In this document: positions 19,786 through 28,802 of the stretch, piece after piece | Layout of the letters: each line of letters begins with the position of its first letter | How positions within the stretch are numbered: the first letter of the stretch is position 1 | Assembly: GCF_014652415.1 (NCBI RefSeq) | Contig: NZ_BMYT01000001.1 | Location: forward strand, 186,001 to 250,000 | DNA length: 64,000 nt | Origin: Affinundibacterium macrobrachii | Lineage (GTDB): Bacteria; Pseudomonadota; Gammaproteobacteria; Burkholderiales; Burkholderiaceae_D | Direction of reading: 5' to 3' | Notes under the pieces: generated by a model | What the model was told of the DNA's origin: nothing | Databases searched by the model: none | Seen by the model: the letters and a program-made list of their open reading frames with translations, nothing else | Program-made: the position numbers and the translations under genes

Positions 19786-19850
19786 CCACAGAGGCGCAGA
19801 GCACGTTGAGAAAGATAATTGATTTCTCGGCGTATTCTGCGCCTCTGCGG
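19786..19850. repeat. 65-base imperfect palindrome with CCACAGAGGCGCAGA arms
   Basis: CCACAGAGGCGCAGA (19786-19800) is repeated inverted at 19836-19850 with one mismatch, and pairing continues inward (CGTTGAGAAA near 19804-19813 with TTTCTCGGCG). It closely resembles the dispersed intergenic elements with CAGAGG.GCAGAG arms seen in many proteobacterial genomes. It may also end lpdA transcription, but there is no clean T run. Copy number cannot be judged from one window. Confidence 0.65.
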
Positions 19851-19880
19851 TTTATATAGTTTCATTTTTTACGCAATGAC

Positions 19881-20990
19881 ATGAACGTTCACGAGTTCTA
19901 CCAAGAAGCGATCGACAAACGCGGCTTTCAAATTGACGCTGCGCAAAAGCGTGCCGTCGATCGATTGCAACACGCTTATGACGATTGGGTCACTTTCAAA
20001 GCAAAGCGCTCCAATCGATTGGTGCGTTTGATTAGTCGCCCTGAAGTTCCGCGTGGCGTTTATATGTGGGGTGGAGTAGGTCGGGGTAAATCTTTTCTAA
20101 TGGATAGCTTTTACTCCGTGGTGCCAGTGGTGCGTAAAACGCGTTTGCATTTCCATGAGTTTATGCGCGCCGTACATCGTGAATTAGATGAGCTGAAAGG
20201 TGTCGCCGATCCATTAAATGAAGTCGCCGCACGTATCGCGAAAAAGTATCGATTAATTTGTTTTGACGAGTTTCATGTATCGGATGTGGCCGATGCGATG
20301 CTTTTATATAATTTGATGAAAGCGCTATTTGATAATGGCGTGTCATTCGTGATGACTTCGAATTATCAGCCCGATACGCTTTATCCAGATGGACTGCATC
20401 GTGACCGCATGTTGCCGACGATCGCTTTGATCAAAGAACGTATGGATATTCTGAATGTCGATTCTGGCAATGATTATCGCAAACGTGCGCTCGAACAGGT
20501 AGAAGTGTATTTAACACCTTTGGGTGCTGAGACCGACAGGCAATTACGTGAAGCATTTACACGTTTAGCAGAAACCAAAGAAGAAGATCAGCATGTGGAT
20601 ATCGAAGGGCGTCGTTTAAAAGCTTTACGACGTGCCGGCACCACGATTTGGTTTGACTTTGCGACCTTGTGTGGCGGTCCACGATCACAAAATGATTATT
20701 TGGAAATCGCGAGTCGATTCCATACGGTGATTTTGTCGTCAATTCCACAAATGTCGGCTGGTATGTCTTCTGAAGCGCGTCGATTTACTTGGTTAATCGA
20801 TGTATTTTATGATAATAAAGTTAAGTTGATCATGTCAGCAGAAGTTGCGCCGGAACTACTGTACATGCAAGGAACTTTATCGAATGAGTTTCATCGTACA
20901 GTCTCTCGGATTATCGAGATGCAATCACAAGAGTATATGAACGCCGAGCAACGCGAAATTGTAGAGATGCTAGATCATTCAAATAGCTAA
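19881..20990 (+). CDS. zapE: Cell division protein ZapE (AFG1-like ATPase)
   Basis: This 369-residue P-loop ATPase has Walker A GGVGRGKSFLMDSFY near residue 64 and Walker B RLICFDEFHVSDVADA near 130, with the AFG1-type HFHEFM segment between them (here LHFHEFMRAVH). E. coli ZapE destabilises FtsZ polymers at the division site. In many Burkholderiales it directly follows lpdA, as here. No transmembrane segment is present, so it is cytosolic. No obvious ribosome site is seen before the ATG. Confidence 0.93.
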   Translation: MNVHEFYQEAIDKRGFQIDAAQKRAVDRLQHAYDDWVTFKAKRSNRLVRLISRPEVPRGVYMWGGVGRGKSFLMDSFYSVVPVVRKTRLHFHEFMRAVHRELDELKGVADPLNEVAARIAKKYRLICFDEFHVSDVADAMLLYNLMKALFDNGVSFVMTSNYQPDTLYPDGLHRDRMLPTIALIKERMDILNVDSGNDYRKRALEQVEVYLTPLGAETDRQLREAFTRLAETKEEDQHVDIEGRRLKALRRAGTTIWFDFATLCGGPRSQNDYLEIASRFHTVILSSIPQMSAGMSSEARRFTWLIDVFYDNKVKLIMSAEVAPELLYMQGTLSNEFHRTVSRIIEMQSQEYMNAEQREIVEMLDHSNS

Positions 20991-20997
20991 GCTTTTT

Positions 20998-21396
20998 ATG
21001 ATAAAAAAAATTACGCTCGCCTTTATCTTAGGTCTGTTTATGACCGTAAATTCGCATGTCTATGCTAATGAGGCGAATGAGGCAAATAAATTAGCGATCG
21101 AGTCAGACATCGTCGCGCTGGAAAAAGAATTTTCTAGAGGCAGTATTTCTTCATCACAGTTAGCTGAAGCGGCTTTGAGCAAGCTTGATTTGGTGCAGGG
21201 CAAATTACAAACACAGCTACAGGAACGTGAATCTGCTTGTTTGGATAATTTCTTCACGAATTCTTGTTTGCAAGAAGTTCGTCTAAAGCGCCGAGAACTA
21301 CAAGAAATATTGCGGGCAATTAGTGTCGAAGCAAAATCCTTCTTGCGCCGTGCTCGTGCAGATCGCGTAAAACCGGCAACGACGCAAGAGTTTTAA
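20998..21396 (+). CDS. Small secreted protein of unknown function
   Basis: This 132-residue protein starts 7 bases after zapE. A signal peptide (about residues 1-23, ending NSHVYA) is followed by a helical, charged mature part with two cysteines (in SACLDNF and SCLQEV, about 8 apart) and a basic end (FLRRARADRVKP). I do not recognise a named family. It looks periplasmic. The close spacing to zapE suggests cotranscription. Confidence 0.75.
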   Translation: MIKKITLAFILGLFMTVNSHVYANEANEANKLAIESDIVALEKEFSRGSISSSQLAEAALSKLDLVQGKLQTQLQERESACLDNFFTNSCLQEVRLKRRELQEILRAISVEAKSFLRRARADRVKPATTQEF

Positions 21397-21401
21397 CAAA
21401 A

Positions 21402-21437
21402 TTTAGCTAAGCGACCAATTTTAGCTAAGCTACCAAT
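21402..21437. repeat. Tandem duplication, 18-base unit x2
   Basis: TTTAGCTAAGCGACCAAT (21402-21419) is followed by TTTAGCTAAGCTACCAAT (21420-21437), with one difference in 18 bases. It starts 6 bases after the stop codon of the secreted-protein gene and fills the convergent spacer. Confidence 0.9.
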
Positions 21438-21449
21438 AAAGCGCCACAG

Positions 21450-22616
21450 CTATATTTGTTGAAGGCGTTTTAAAGCCGCATTTAAGGTTTCTGTTTTCTT
21501 AGCAAAACAAAAACGCACCAGTTTGTTTTGTTTTTGTTCTTGATAAAAAGCGGATACCGGAATTGCCGCAACGCCAATTTCAGTGGTCAACCAAGTTGCG
21601 AATTCAAGTTCTGTTTGATCTGATATGGCGGAATAGTCGACGCATTGGAAGTAAGTTCCATCACACGGCAACAACTTAAATTTAGAATTTGCTAAAGCAT
21701 TACGAAAAACATCGCGTTTCTGTTGATAAAAGTCAGGCAACTGCAAGTGATGACGATGGTCCTGCATAAAATGCGCGATGCCTACTTGCATCGGTGTATT
21801 TACCGTAAAGACATTGAATTGATGCACTTTTCGAAACTCAGCGGTCAATAATTTCGGCGCTAACACGTAACCAACTTTCCACCCTGTTACATGGTAGGTC
21901 TTGCCGAAACTAGAAATGATAAAGCTGCGCTGCGCCAATTCAGCATGCGATGCCACTGAATGGTGTTGTTTGCCATCAAATACCATGTGTTCATAGACTT
22001 CATCCGAAATCAGTAAGATTCTGGTATCGCGCAATATGTTCGCCAAGCTTGCTAAATCTTCCTTACTGAAGCTCATTCCGGTTGGATTATGTGGTGAGTT
22101 AATCAGAATGCATCGTGTTTTCGGACTAATTTTGGATGCAAGTAAATCCCAATCAACTGAAAACCGATTATTCTCAAATCGCATTCCAACTAACACCGGA
22201 ATCCCACCAGCCAGTTGAATGGTCGGAATATAACTGTCATACGCGGGTTCAATGACAATGACTTCATCGCCTGGATGTACACATGCCAATATGCTTGTCA
22301 TGATCGCTTGGGTTGCGCCCGCTGTGACGGTAATTTCGGTATCTGCATCATAGTGTGCGTGATAAAGCGCATTGACTTTTGTCGCTATCGCTTGGCGTAA
22401 CACCGGTGTGCCTGGCATGGGAGGATATTGATTATGGCCAGCCAGCATTGCTTGATGAACGGAGTCTATTAATGCTGGATCGCAATCAAAATCGGGAAAA
22501 CCTTGCCCCAAATTGATTGCTTGATGTTGTTGTGCCAGCTGAGACATGCTTGAAAAAATCGTCGTTTTTACTGCTGGCAATTTAGATTCAATTAAACCGG
22601 AAGGCGTGATCTGCAT
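21450..22616 (-). CDS. PLP-dependent aminotransferase, methionine/kynurenine aminotransferase-like
   Basis: This class I fold-type I aminotransferase is 388 residues from ATG 22616. NLGQGFPDFDCDP near residue 33 and YPPMPGTPVLRQAIA near 60 are typical of the YbdL/CCBL group. NSPHNPTGM and ISDEVYEHMVFDG hold the PLP-binding Asp and Tyr, SSFGKTYHVTGWKVGY holds the PLP lysine, and RFCFAKK has the carboxylate-binding Arg. YbdL prefers methionine, and relatives use kynurenine or glutamine. The substrate is not resolved. A longer form starting at TTG 22667 is possible. Neither start has a clear ribosome site. Confidence 0.88.
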   Translation of the reverse strand: MQITPSGLIESKLPAVKTTIFSSMSQLAQQHQAINLGQGFPDFDCDPALIDSVHQAMLAGHNQYPPMPGTPVLRQAIATKVNALYHAHYDADTEITVTAGATQAIMTSILACVHPGDEVIVIEPAYDSYIPTIQLAGGIPVLVGMRFENNRFSVDWDLLASKISPKTRCILINSPHNPTGMSFSKEDLASLANILRDTRILLISDEVYEHMVFDGKQHHSVASHAELAQRSFIISSFGKTYHVTGWKVGYVLAPKLLTAEFRKVHQFNVFTVNTPMQVGIAHFMQDHRHHLQLPDFYQQKRDVFRNALANSKFKLLPCDGTYFQCVDYSAISDQTELEFATWLTTEIGVAAIPVSAFYQEQKQNKLVRFCFAKKTETLNAALKRLQQI

Positions 22617-22774
22617 AAATGAAAGGAAATAAGAATTGAGATAATAACCAAACAAACTCGACAACAAACGAACTAATTACTGAAGCAACAATTCTACTTG
22701 CTATTTAAGTATCGAGATATCGACGATTTAGATATTCTGACTATAAGCTCATACTCATTTAAGTAAGGTCTTAA

Positions 22775-22858
22775 GTGAACCAAGATAAATTCGCAAAAGC
22801 GGGAATTGCAGGCTTTTTCTCATTCTTCTTCGCACTTTGTTTTCTTGTGATTGCTTGA
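22775..22858 (+). CDS. 27-residue hydrophobic micro-protein (candidate)
   Basis: GTG at 22775 opens a 27-codon frame preceded by TAAGGT (22764-22769). The product starts MNQDKFAKAGIAG and continues into a Phe-rich hydrophobic stretch (FFSFFFALCFLVIA) that would be one membrane helix. Its stop codon lies in a small perfect hairpin, GCTTGA (22853-22858) with TCAAGC (22863-22868). No other gene occupies this spacer. It is 64 bases upstream of the giant coiled-coil gene and could be cotranscribed. Support is composition and a plausible ribosome site only. Confidence 0.45.
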   Translation: MNQDKFAKAGIAGFFSFFFALCFLVIA

Positions 22859-22921
22859 TAATTCAAGCTATATAAATCTGACTACTCAGAGATTTATCAT
22901 CACTAAACGATGAGGTGTGCA

Positions 22922-25900
22922 ATGAACGACAACCAAATGATAATCAACCGACTCTCTATGGGCTCAATGGCGTTAAACGCTGTGGATGAAGCGCATAGTC
23001 CAGCGTTGGATCTAGTCAATGATGAAAGTTTGGCTGCGCATGCTCGCATCGACATCAAAGGAATTCGCGCAGCGATAGCCCGCGTCGAAGCACAAGCGGA
23101 AGCGAGTGCAGTGGCGAAACCGATCGAGCTTGAGTCGGCTTCGACGGCGTTAGGTTCAAGTCCAATAACTGCTGATGAGCAGACTAATATTGAATCTGAA
23201 GTCGATTCAGATTCTGAAGAACATAAATCCTTGAAAGAAGAAGCGAAATTTCAAGCTGGCTTGCGCTATAAAAATGAGCAAGCAGCGAAGAAAATGGTGA
23301 TTGAACAAATCAAAATCGATACGCAACTTAATTTCAAAGCAAAAATAGATGCAGAACAATTAGCAGCTGAAGCAGAAAATGCCAAGCAATGGGCGGCTGA
23401 GCGTGCTGCCGCATCGTATGCCGCGAAACAAGAAGCCATCGAACGTGCGCGCGTTGATGCAAAGATCGCAGAGCAAGCCAGAGAACGTGAACGTCAAGAG
23501 CGTGAAGCTCGCCTCAACGCAGAGCGCTTAGCAAAAATTCGTAACGAGGCACAGCAAATTAGTCGTGAACGCGATCAAGCCGAAGCAATTGCTTTAGAAG
23601 TGTCATTAAGTCGCACGCCCCTAGAAATTCGTGCTCGTGAAGAAGCAAGAGCGCGTGCCGAGTTAGAACGCGAATACGAGGCTATCGCACAAGCACGAGT
23701 TGAATCCGAAAAACGCGCAGCCGATGCAATTCAATTACGTCTACAAGCAGAAGAAGCATTGCTTGCGGCAGCAAATCGACGCGAACAAGCAGAGAAAATT
23801 GCAGCCGAAGCAGCGCTTGCACGCAGCGAGGCTGAAGAAAAAATTCGTTATGCTACCGAGTCACGCATCGAAGCCGAGAAAGAATTGCAATCTAAAGCAT
23901 TAATGCGCGTTGAAACTGAACAGTATGCCGATGCTAATGCACGCGCTCGATTAGATGCAGAAGAGCAGGCGAATGAAGAAGCAAAACGTCGTCGCCAAGC
24001 GGAGTTAGAAGCAACGCAAATGGCGAAACAACGCCGTGAAGAAGAAGAGCGCGCGGAAAAATACGCTAAAGAAAAAGCCGTATTAGAACGCGAAGCCGTT
24101 CAATTAGCGCGTGAAAAAGCCGATGCTGAACAAAAAGCATTGGCAGCTATCGCATTGCAGGCAGAATATTTGAAGCAAGCAAATCAAGCAGCCAACTCCA
24201 AAGCCAAAAGTGTGATCGAATTGGCGAAGGCTGAAAAGATGCGCGCCGAAGCAGAGCAACGTGCAGCGAAAGCGATACAGGCGAAGGTCTTAGTCGAGCA
24301 AAAGGTGAAAGCAGAAGCCGAAACGATTGCCAAAGTTGAAGAAACGCAAGCTGAAGTTTTGAGCATGCAGCATCAAGCGCAGCAGGCGATTCGCATTGCG
24401 CAAGAAACTAAAGTCGTTGCTGAAAAAATTGCCTTAGAAAAGACGGTTGAAAACGTCAAGCTGGGACAACAGTTGGCAATGATCGCGATTCAGAAAAATC
24501 AAGATTCGCAGGAGCTACTAGAAACACAACAAGCGCGGGTTGAAGCCGAAGGTAAGGCTTTGGAATTAATTCAAGAAAAACTTGTATTAGAAAAACGTCG
24601 CGCTGAATCTGCTGAAAAATTGCTGCAAGCAACCCAAGAAAAGCTCGCTAGCGAAAAAGACGCTGAATTGGCTGCAGCTGCACGCCTGCAAGCTGAGGAA
24701 GAAGCAATCGCTCTCGCTGCACAAAAAGAAGAGTTGGAGCGACAACAGCAACAAGCATTAGAAGCGAGCACAGAGGCCGAGCGCCAAGCGATCGCACAAG
24801 CACAAGTACAAGCGGAGTTGCAAAGAAAAGCGGCTGCTTTAGCGCTTTTGAAGGCCCGTCAAGTGGTCGAAATGACGAAGGCAGAACAACTCCGAATCGA
24901 GGCAGAACGCAACGCAGCGATTGCCAATCAAGAAAAATTAGAAGCAGAGCGCGAAGCCGCAGAACAAGTTTTGGCACGTGCAAAAGCAGACCGCGAACAC
25001 GCGCAAATGCTGTTCGCACGCCAAGAAAAAGAGAAAGAATCGAAACTCGCACGTCAGCAATTGCTGCAAGCCGAACAATTGCGTTTACAAAAAATGACGG
25101 AGCATGCGCAGTTACAAAAACAAACAGCCGACGTCGCTAAATCAAAAGCGAATGAAGCGGTTGAATTGACAAAATTAATGCGTCAACGCGAACAAGAAGA
25201 GTTGCGTAAGCTTGCATTAATCGAAGAGAAAAAGGCAGTCGAACAACAGTTGATCGCCGAGATTCAAGCAAAGACAGAAGCTGAGCAAAATCAAATCCAG
25301 TTAAATCAAGAACGTTTGGCGTCTGAACAAAAAATCCGCTTGGTTTTGGAAGAAAAAGCCCAAGCCGAACAAGCATTGCTGTTGCAAAATCAAGAAAAGA
25401 TTCAACTTGAGCAGCAAATCAAAGAAGCGACCGAGTTACGCGCAAAGCGTGCTTGCGAATTGGCTGAGATCGAAAAAACGAAATTGCAAGCGCAACAAAC
25501 TGCTTTAAAAACCTTAGAAGAAATTAGCAATTTAGAGCAACAGCAAAAGCAAGCTGCGATGCAAGAGGCACAGTTGCAACAACAGCGTGTAGAACAAGAA
25601 CGCAAGGCAGTGGCTGAAGCAGAAGAAAAATTAGCGTTAGAAAAGCAAAATGCGAAATTAGCAGAAGAGCGCGCTCAGGCAGAACGCAATGCGAAACAAT
25701 TGGAACAGGATAAATTACTTCATGAGCAGGAGCTACACGCAAAAGCTCATGCGTACGCTGACTTGCAAGATCAGGCACGTCAAGTCCTCATTCAGAAAAA
25801 ACAACGCATTGCGGAATTAGAGAAGACCGCACAAGCGCGTTACGCTGCGGACCAAGCTTTGTTGATGACAACCAATGAGAAATTGGCGATCGAACAAAGT

Positions 25901-28075
25901 ACATTAATCAGCTTGGAGCAGCAGCAAAAAGCAGAACAGCAAGCTTTGAAAACAGCTGTCATCAATGAAGAGCTTGCAGTTGTAGGTCAGGAGGAAGCGG
26001 GCAGGGCGCTCGAAAAAGAACTCGCTTTACACGAAGCATTGGCAGCCAATGTCGAGGCTCAGAATATTTTTTCACGCATTATGCAACAGCGTGTTGAAGA
26101 AGAATTGAAACTGCATCAAATGCACGAAGCGCGCATCGCGCAAGAAAAACAAGCATTAGAGGCTTTGGCGTTTTCGCAGTTGGCAGAGAAAAATGCCTTG
26201 GATGAAGCAAGTCGCTTACAAGCGAAAGAAGAAGAAAAATTAGCATTGGCGACGCAACGCCAAAAACAAGATGAACAAGCACGTATCGAGTTGGAAAAAC
26301 TCAATGCAGAAGAACTAAACTATCTCGCTTTGGCTGAAAAAGAGAGCGTTGCAAGACAACAAGCGACAGCTTCCTTGGAAGAAAAGAACCAATCTCTAGC
26401 GCAAGCTTTGGCGATTGCGGAAGAGCAAGCGCGCATCGAAATGCAATTGAACGCAGAAATTCAACAAAAAATCGCAGACGAACAGCGCGCAATGTTGGCC
26501 TTGAATGAGCGCTTGCGTTTAGAAACTATGTTAGCTGAAACCGAACGTCAACGCGCCGAAGAAGAAGCGTTGGCAGCGCAAATTATTCAAGAAAAGTTTG
26601 CAATTGAAAACGCATTGTTGCTCACCTCTCGTGAACATGCTGAAGCACAAAAAACTGCCTTGAGTTTGATTGAAGCCCGATTGGCGCAAGCCCAAGAATT
26701 AAAACAGTTTGAAAAACAACGTGTTGCGCTTGAGTCTCAAGAAATGCAAGTGTTGGCGCAAAAAACAGTCGCCGAACAATGCCTCGCAGAAGAGACACAA
26801 AAACGTATCGAAGCAGAGCAAGCGTACTTGGCAGAGTGTGAACGTCGTATTTGCGCAGAACAAGAAGCCAGAATCGCGATGCAAAACCGTTTCGCTGCTG
26901 AAAATGAAGTCAAGGTGTTGGCGCAACAACAAGCAGAAGCAGATACAACTGCGGCAATCACTGCACAAGATAATGCAAATCAGTTATTTAGCTTGCAGCA
27001 AGCACAGTTAAATCGTATGGAATTGGAAGCAGAAGTCGCAACTAAGTTAGCAGCACAATTGGCTGCTGAAGAGGAATTAAGCGCGCTGCATCAAGCGACT
27101 TTGCGTGACATCGAATTGAAATTGGAAGCAGAAACCTTGCTCATTGAAGAATCAAAACGTCGTGCTGAATTAGAATCGCAAGCATTGATGCAAGCACAAG
27201 CACGTTTGGAAGCTGAGCGTCTTGCCGCTGATAGTGAACAAGCTAAGTTCGAAATGGAATTAGCGTTAACGATCGCCGCCAATGCAAAGTCTGAGCAAGA
27301 TGTAGTACAAACTGAGGCGATGTTGAAGAATCGCGATCAACAAACTTTGTTGACGCAATTGGAACAAGATAACACCGAGGCAGAAAAACATATCGCCCGT
27401 TTGTTGGCAGAGCAAATTATTGAAGCACAAACAATACGTCAAACCAATGCAGAGCGTTTGCAACGCGAGCAAGAAGCACAAAAATTAATGCAAGAACGTC
27501 TGCAACAAGAACAAACCGCCTTAGCTTTGGCTGAGCAAAAATGTGCAGAAGAACAAGCATTGATGGAGCAAAGCAAAGTCTTGGAAGCGCAATTGCAGCA
27601 AGAGGTGAGCTTGCAAAAAGAAAATTCATTGGCTTTGCAACAGCAAATTGATAATGAAAAACGGGCAGCAGAAGAATTGACCAAGCAATTATTGGATCGT
27701 TTGACTTTGGAACAAGGTAATCACCAGCAATGGTGTGATCGCGCCAAAGAAGTATTGCAGGCATCACCAATTCCGGTGGAACTGAATGCATTTACGCCTG
27801 TGAACAAACGCCGTAGTTTGCGCTCACCGGTGCTATTTAGTGTCTTAATGAGTATTGGTATGGTTGGCGCTGCAAGTTGGGGAATGTTACAAGCGCAAAC
27901 CAGTAATGCTGCGAATGTCAGCTTGCCTAAACTGGCAAAAGCAAGCGTTCCAACAGCAAACCTTAAAGTCAATCAGACACCAGTTAATGACAACTTGCGT
28001 ATGAGCTATCAGTTAGCTGATCAGTCAGCAGTTCAGTTAGGAGATAAGTTGACAGCCAAAGATGTGAGCAAGTGA
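22922..28075 (+). CDS. Giant coiled-coil protein with C-terminal membrane anchor
   Basis: This protein has about 1,717 residues from ATG 22922, chosen for GAGGTG at 22912-22917 (an ATG at 22910 is also in frame). Residues 1-110 are mixed and acidic. From about 110 to 1,605 it is almost uninterrupted Ala/Glu/Gln/Lys/Arg/Leu helix with essentially no Pro or Gly. Residues 259-468 form 15 consecutive 14-residue repeats (pattern R-x-x-A-E-x-x-A-x-x-A), and looser 14-mers recur later. Near residue 1,630 NKRRSLRSP precedes one hydrophobic helix (VLFSVLMSIGMVGAASW), and a polar tail of about 70 residues follows. Positive charges before the helix predict a cytoplasmic rod and a periplasmic tail. At 1.5 Å per residue the helix would be over 200 nm long. 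I know no named family for it. Possible roles are scaffold, cytoskeletal filament or polarity factor, none shown. Confidence 0.85.
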   Translation: MNDNQMIINRLSMGSMALNAVDEAHSPALDLVNDESLAAHARIDIKGIRAAIARVEAQAEASAVAKPIELESASTALGSSPITADEQTNIESEVDSDSEEHKSLKEEAKFQAGLRYKNEQAAKKMVIEQIKIDTQLNFKAKIDAEQLAAEAENAKQWAAERAAASYAAKQEAIERARVDAKIAEQARERERQEREARLNAERLAKIRNEAQQISRERDQAEAIALEVSLSRTPLEIRAREEARARAELEREYEAIAQARVESEKRAADAIQLRLQAEEALLAAANRREQAEKIAAEAALARSEAEEKIRYATESRIEAEKELQSKALMRVETEQYADANARARLDAEEQANEEAKRRRQAELEATQMAKQRREEEERAEKYAKEKAVLEREAVQLAREKADAEQKALAAIALQAEYLKQANQAANSKAKSVIELAKAEKMRAEAEQRAAKAIQAKVLVEQKVKAEAETIAKVEETQAEVLSMQHQAQQAIRIAQETKVVAEKIALEKTVENVKLGQQLAMIAIQKNQDSQELLETQQARVEAEGKALELIQEKLVLEKRRAESAEKLLQATQEKLASEKDAELAAAARLQAEEEAIALAAQKEELERQQQQALEASTEAERQAIAQAQVQAELQRKAAALALLKARQVVEMTKAEQLRIEAERNAAIANQEKLEAEREAAEQVLARAKADREHAQMLFARQEKEKESKLARQQLLQAEQLRLQKMTEHAQLQKQTADVAKSKANEAVELTKLMRQREQEELRKLALIEEKKAVEQQLIAEIQAKTEAEQNQIQLNQERLASEQKIRLVLEEKAQAEQALLLQNQEKIQLEQQIKEATELRAKRACELAEIEKTKLQAQQTALKTLEEISNLEQQQKQAAMQEAQLQQQRVEQERKAVAEAEEKLALEKQNAKLAEERAQAERNAKQLEQDKLLHEQELHAKAHAYADLQDQARQVLIQKKQRIAELEKTAQARYAADQALLMTTNEKLAIEQSTLISLEQQQKAEQQALKTAVINEELAVVGQEEAGRALEKELALHEALAANVEAQNIFSRIMQQRVEEELKLHQMHEARIAQEKQALEALAFSQLAEKNALDEASRLQAKEEEKLALATQRQKQDEQARIELEKLNAEELNYLALAEKESVARQQATASLEEKNQSLAQALAIAEEQARIEMQLNAEIQQKIADEQRAMLALNERLRLETMLAETERQRAEEEALAAQIIQEKFAIENALLLTSREHAEAQKTALSLIEARLAQAQELKQFEKQRVALESQEMQVLAQKTVAEQCLAEETQKRIEAEQAYLAECERRICAEQEARIAMQNRFAAENEVKVLAQQQAEADTTAAITAQDNANQLFSLQQAQLNRMELEAEVATKLAAQLAAEEELSALHQATLRDIELKLEAETLLIEESKRRAELESQALMQAQARLEAERLAADSEQAKFEMELALTIAANAKSEQDVVQTEAMLKNRDQQTLLTQLEQDNTEAEKHIARLLAEQIIEAQTIRQTNAERLQREQEAQKLMQERLQQEQTALALAEQKCAEEQALMEQSKVLEAQLQQEVSLQKENSLALQQQIDNEKRAAEELTKQLLDRLTLEQGNHQQWCDRAKEVLQASPIPVELNAFTPVNKRRSLRSPVLFSVLMSIGMVGAASWGMLQAQTSNAANVSLPKLAKASVPTANLKVNQTPVNDNLRMSYQLADQSAVQLGDKLTAKDVSK
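23696..24325 (+). repeat. 15 in-register 42-base (14-residue) coding repeats
   Basis: Within the giant protein, residues 259-468 divide without a gap into fifteen 14-residue units. Examples are RVESEKRAADAIQL, RLQAEEALLAAANR, REQAEKIAAEAALA, RIEAEKELQSKALM and RLDAEEQANEEAKR. Conserved places are 1 (Arg/Lys), 4 (Ala), 5 (Glu), 8 (Ala) and 11 (Ala). The DNA copies have diverged, so the register is held at protein level. Fourteen residues are two heptads, as expected for a coiled coil. Confidence 0.85.
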
Positions 28076-28167
28076 TTCTAGTGATTGCTAAATCCTCTTA
28101 AACGATTTTTCACCAGCATAGAAGCTGACTGCTTAGCAATCAAAAGAGGGCGCATAAAGAAAAAACG

Positions 28168-28204
28168 AAAGGGTGGAAGCTAGAACTTTCCACCCTTTTT
28201 TTTT
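28168..28204 (+). terminator. Rho-independent terminator after the coiled-coil gene
   Basis: AAAGGGTGGAA (28168-28178) pairs with TTCCACCCTTT (28188-28198), followed by T to 28204. It ends the giant gene and, read the other way, could also serve the converging gene at 28230. Confidence 0.92.
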
Positions 28205-28229
28205 GCTTCAAGCAAAACACTTCAGCTTG

Positions 28230-28802
28230 TTATTTTAAATAGGTCTCAGGCAAACTTAATTGCACCCTTTCTGCTTCAAACAGCAAAGAAACAATCCACC
28301 ATCTTGTACCATCATTCATTAGTTGCACGCTATTGATGCCACGTTGTGCAGTTTTACTTTTTTCGGTATTGGTTTCATAGGTTGTGAAGACATGAGCTAA
28401 TTCACCCCAAACTTCGGTTTTACGGCTTAACTCTTTCTCGCGAAATCCCGTTTCAATCAAAATCGGCCCAGAGTTGGCAATATAATCACTGACCGTCATG
28501 ATACGAAGAGCGAGATCTTTAGAGTCACGTTTAGGCCCAATCGCCATGATCCTTGCTTCGGGAATGAATAAAGACCGCATCCGATTCCAATCACGTGGCT
28601 GGCCAATGCCGCCAGAAATTACATCGTAAAGAGCCGCGACAATGCCATCAATCGTTTGAACATCAGCAACACGTGCTGCAGGTGAAGTTACGAGAACTGG
28701 TGAATTTTGTTGCAGCATGGCTGGTTTATCTGAGGCAAAGCTTGGGGCACTAAATAAAGTTGCACCAAGCAAGATTGAGCTAGCGATCATTTTTGAATAC
28801 AT
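28230..28802 (-). CDS. Secreted NTF2-like / SnoaL-like fold protein
   Basis: This protein is 190 residues from ATG 28802, preceded by TTAGGAG. A signal peptide (about 1-23, ending SAPSFAS) leads to a domain with TIDGIVAALYDVISG near residue 50, RDWNRMRSLFIPEARIMAI near 70, and GINSVQLMNDGTRWWIVSLLFE near 150. This helix-then-beta pattern is the NTF2-like fold (cystatin-like cone). Proteins of this type include enzymes and ligand carriers, and no catalytic residues can be assigned. A longer form from 28853 would bury the signal peptide and is unlikely. Confidence 0.78.
   Translation of the reverse strand: MYSKMIASSILLGATLFSAPSFASDKPAMLQQNSPVLVTSPAARVADVQTIDGIVAALYDVISGGIGQPRDWNRMRSLFIPEARIMAIGPKRDSKDLALRIMTVSDYIANSGPILIETGFREKELSRKTEVWGELAHVFTTYETNTEKSKTAQRGINSVQLMNDGTRWWIVSLLFEAERVQLSLPETYLK

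Noticed and set aside
23696..24325. 42-base period taken as a possible CRISPR-like or minisatellite array
   Set aside because: The DNA copies are diverged and there is no repeat-spacer structure. The period is a protein-level 14-residue repeat in an open frame.
24184..27972. Many minus-strand open frames within the giant coiled-coil gene
   Set aside because: They mirror the GCA/GAA/CAA-rich codons, giving Cys/Ser/Leu-rich products. No ribosome sites or signals support them.
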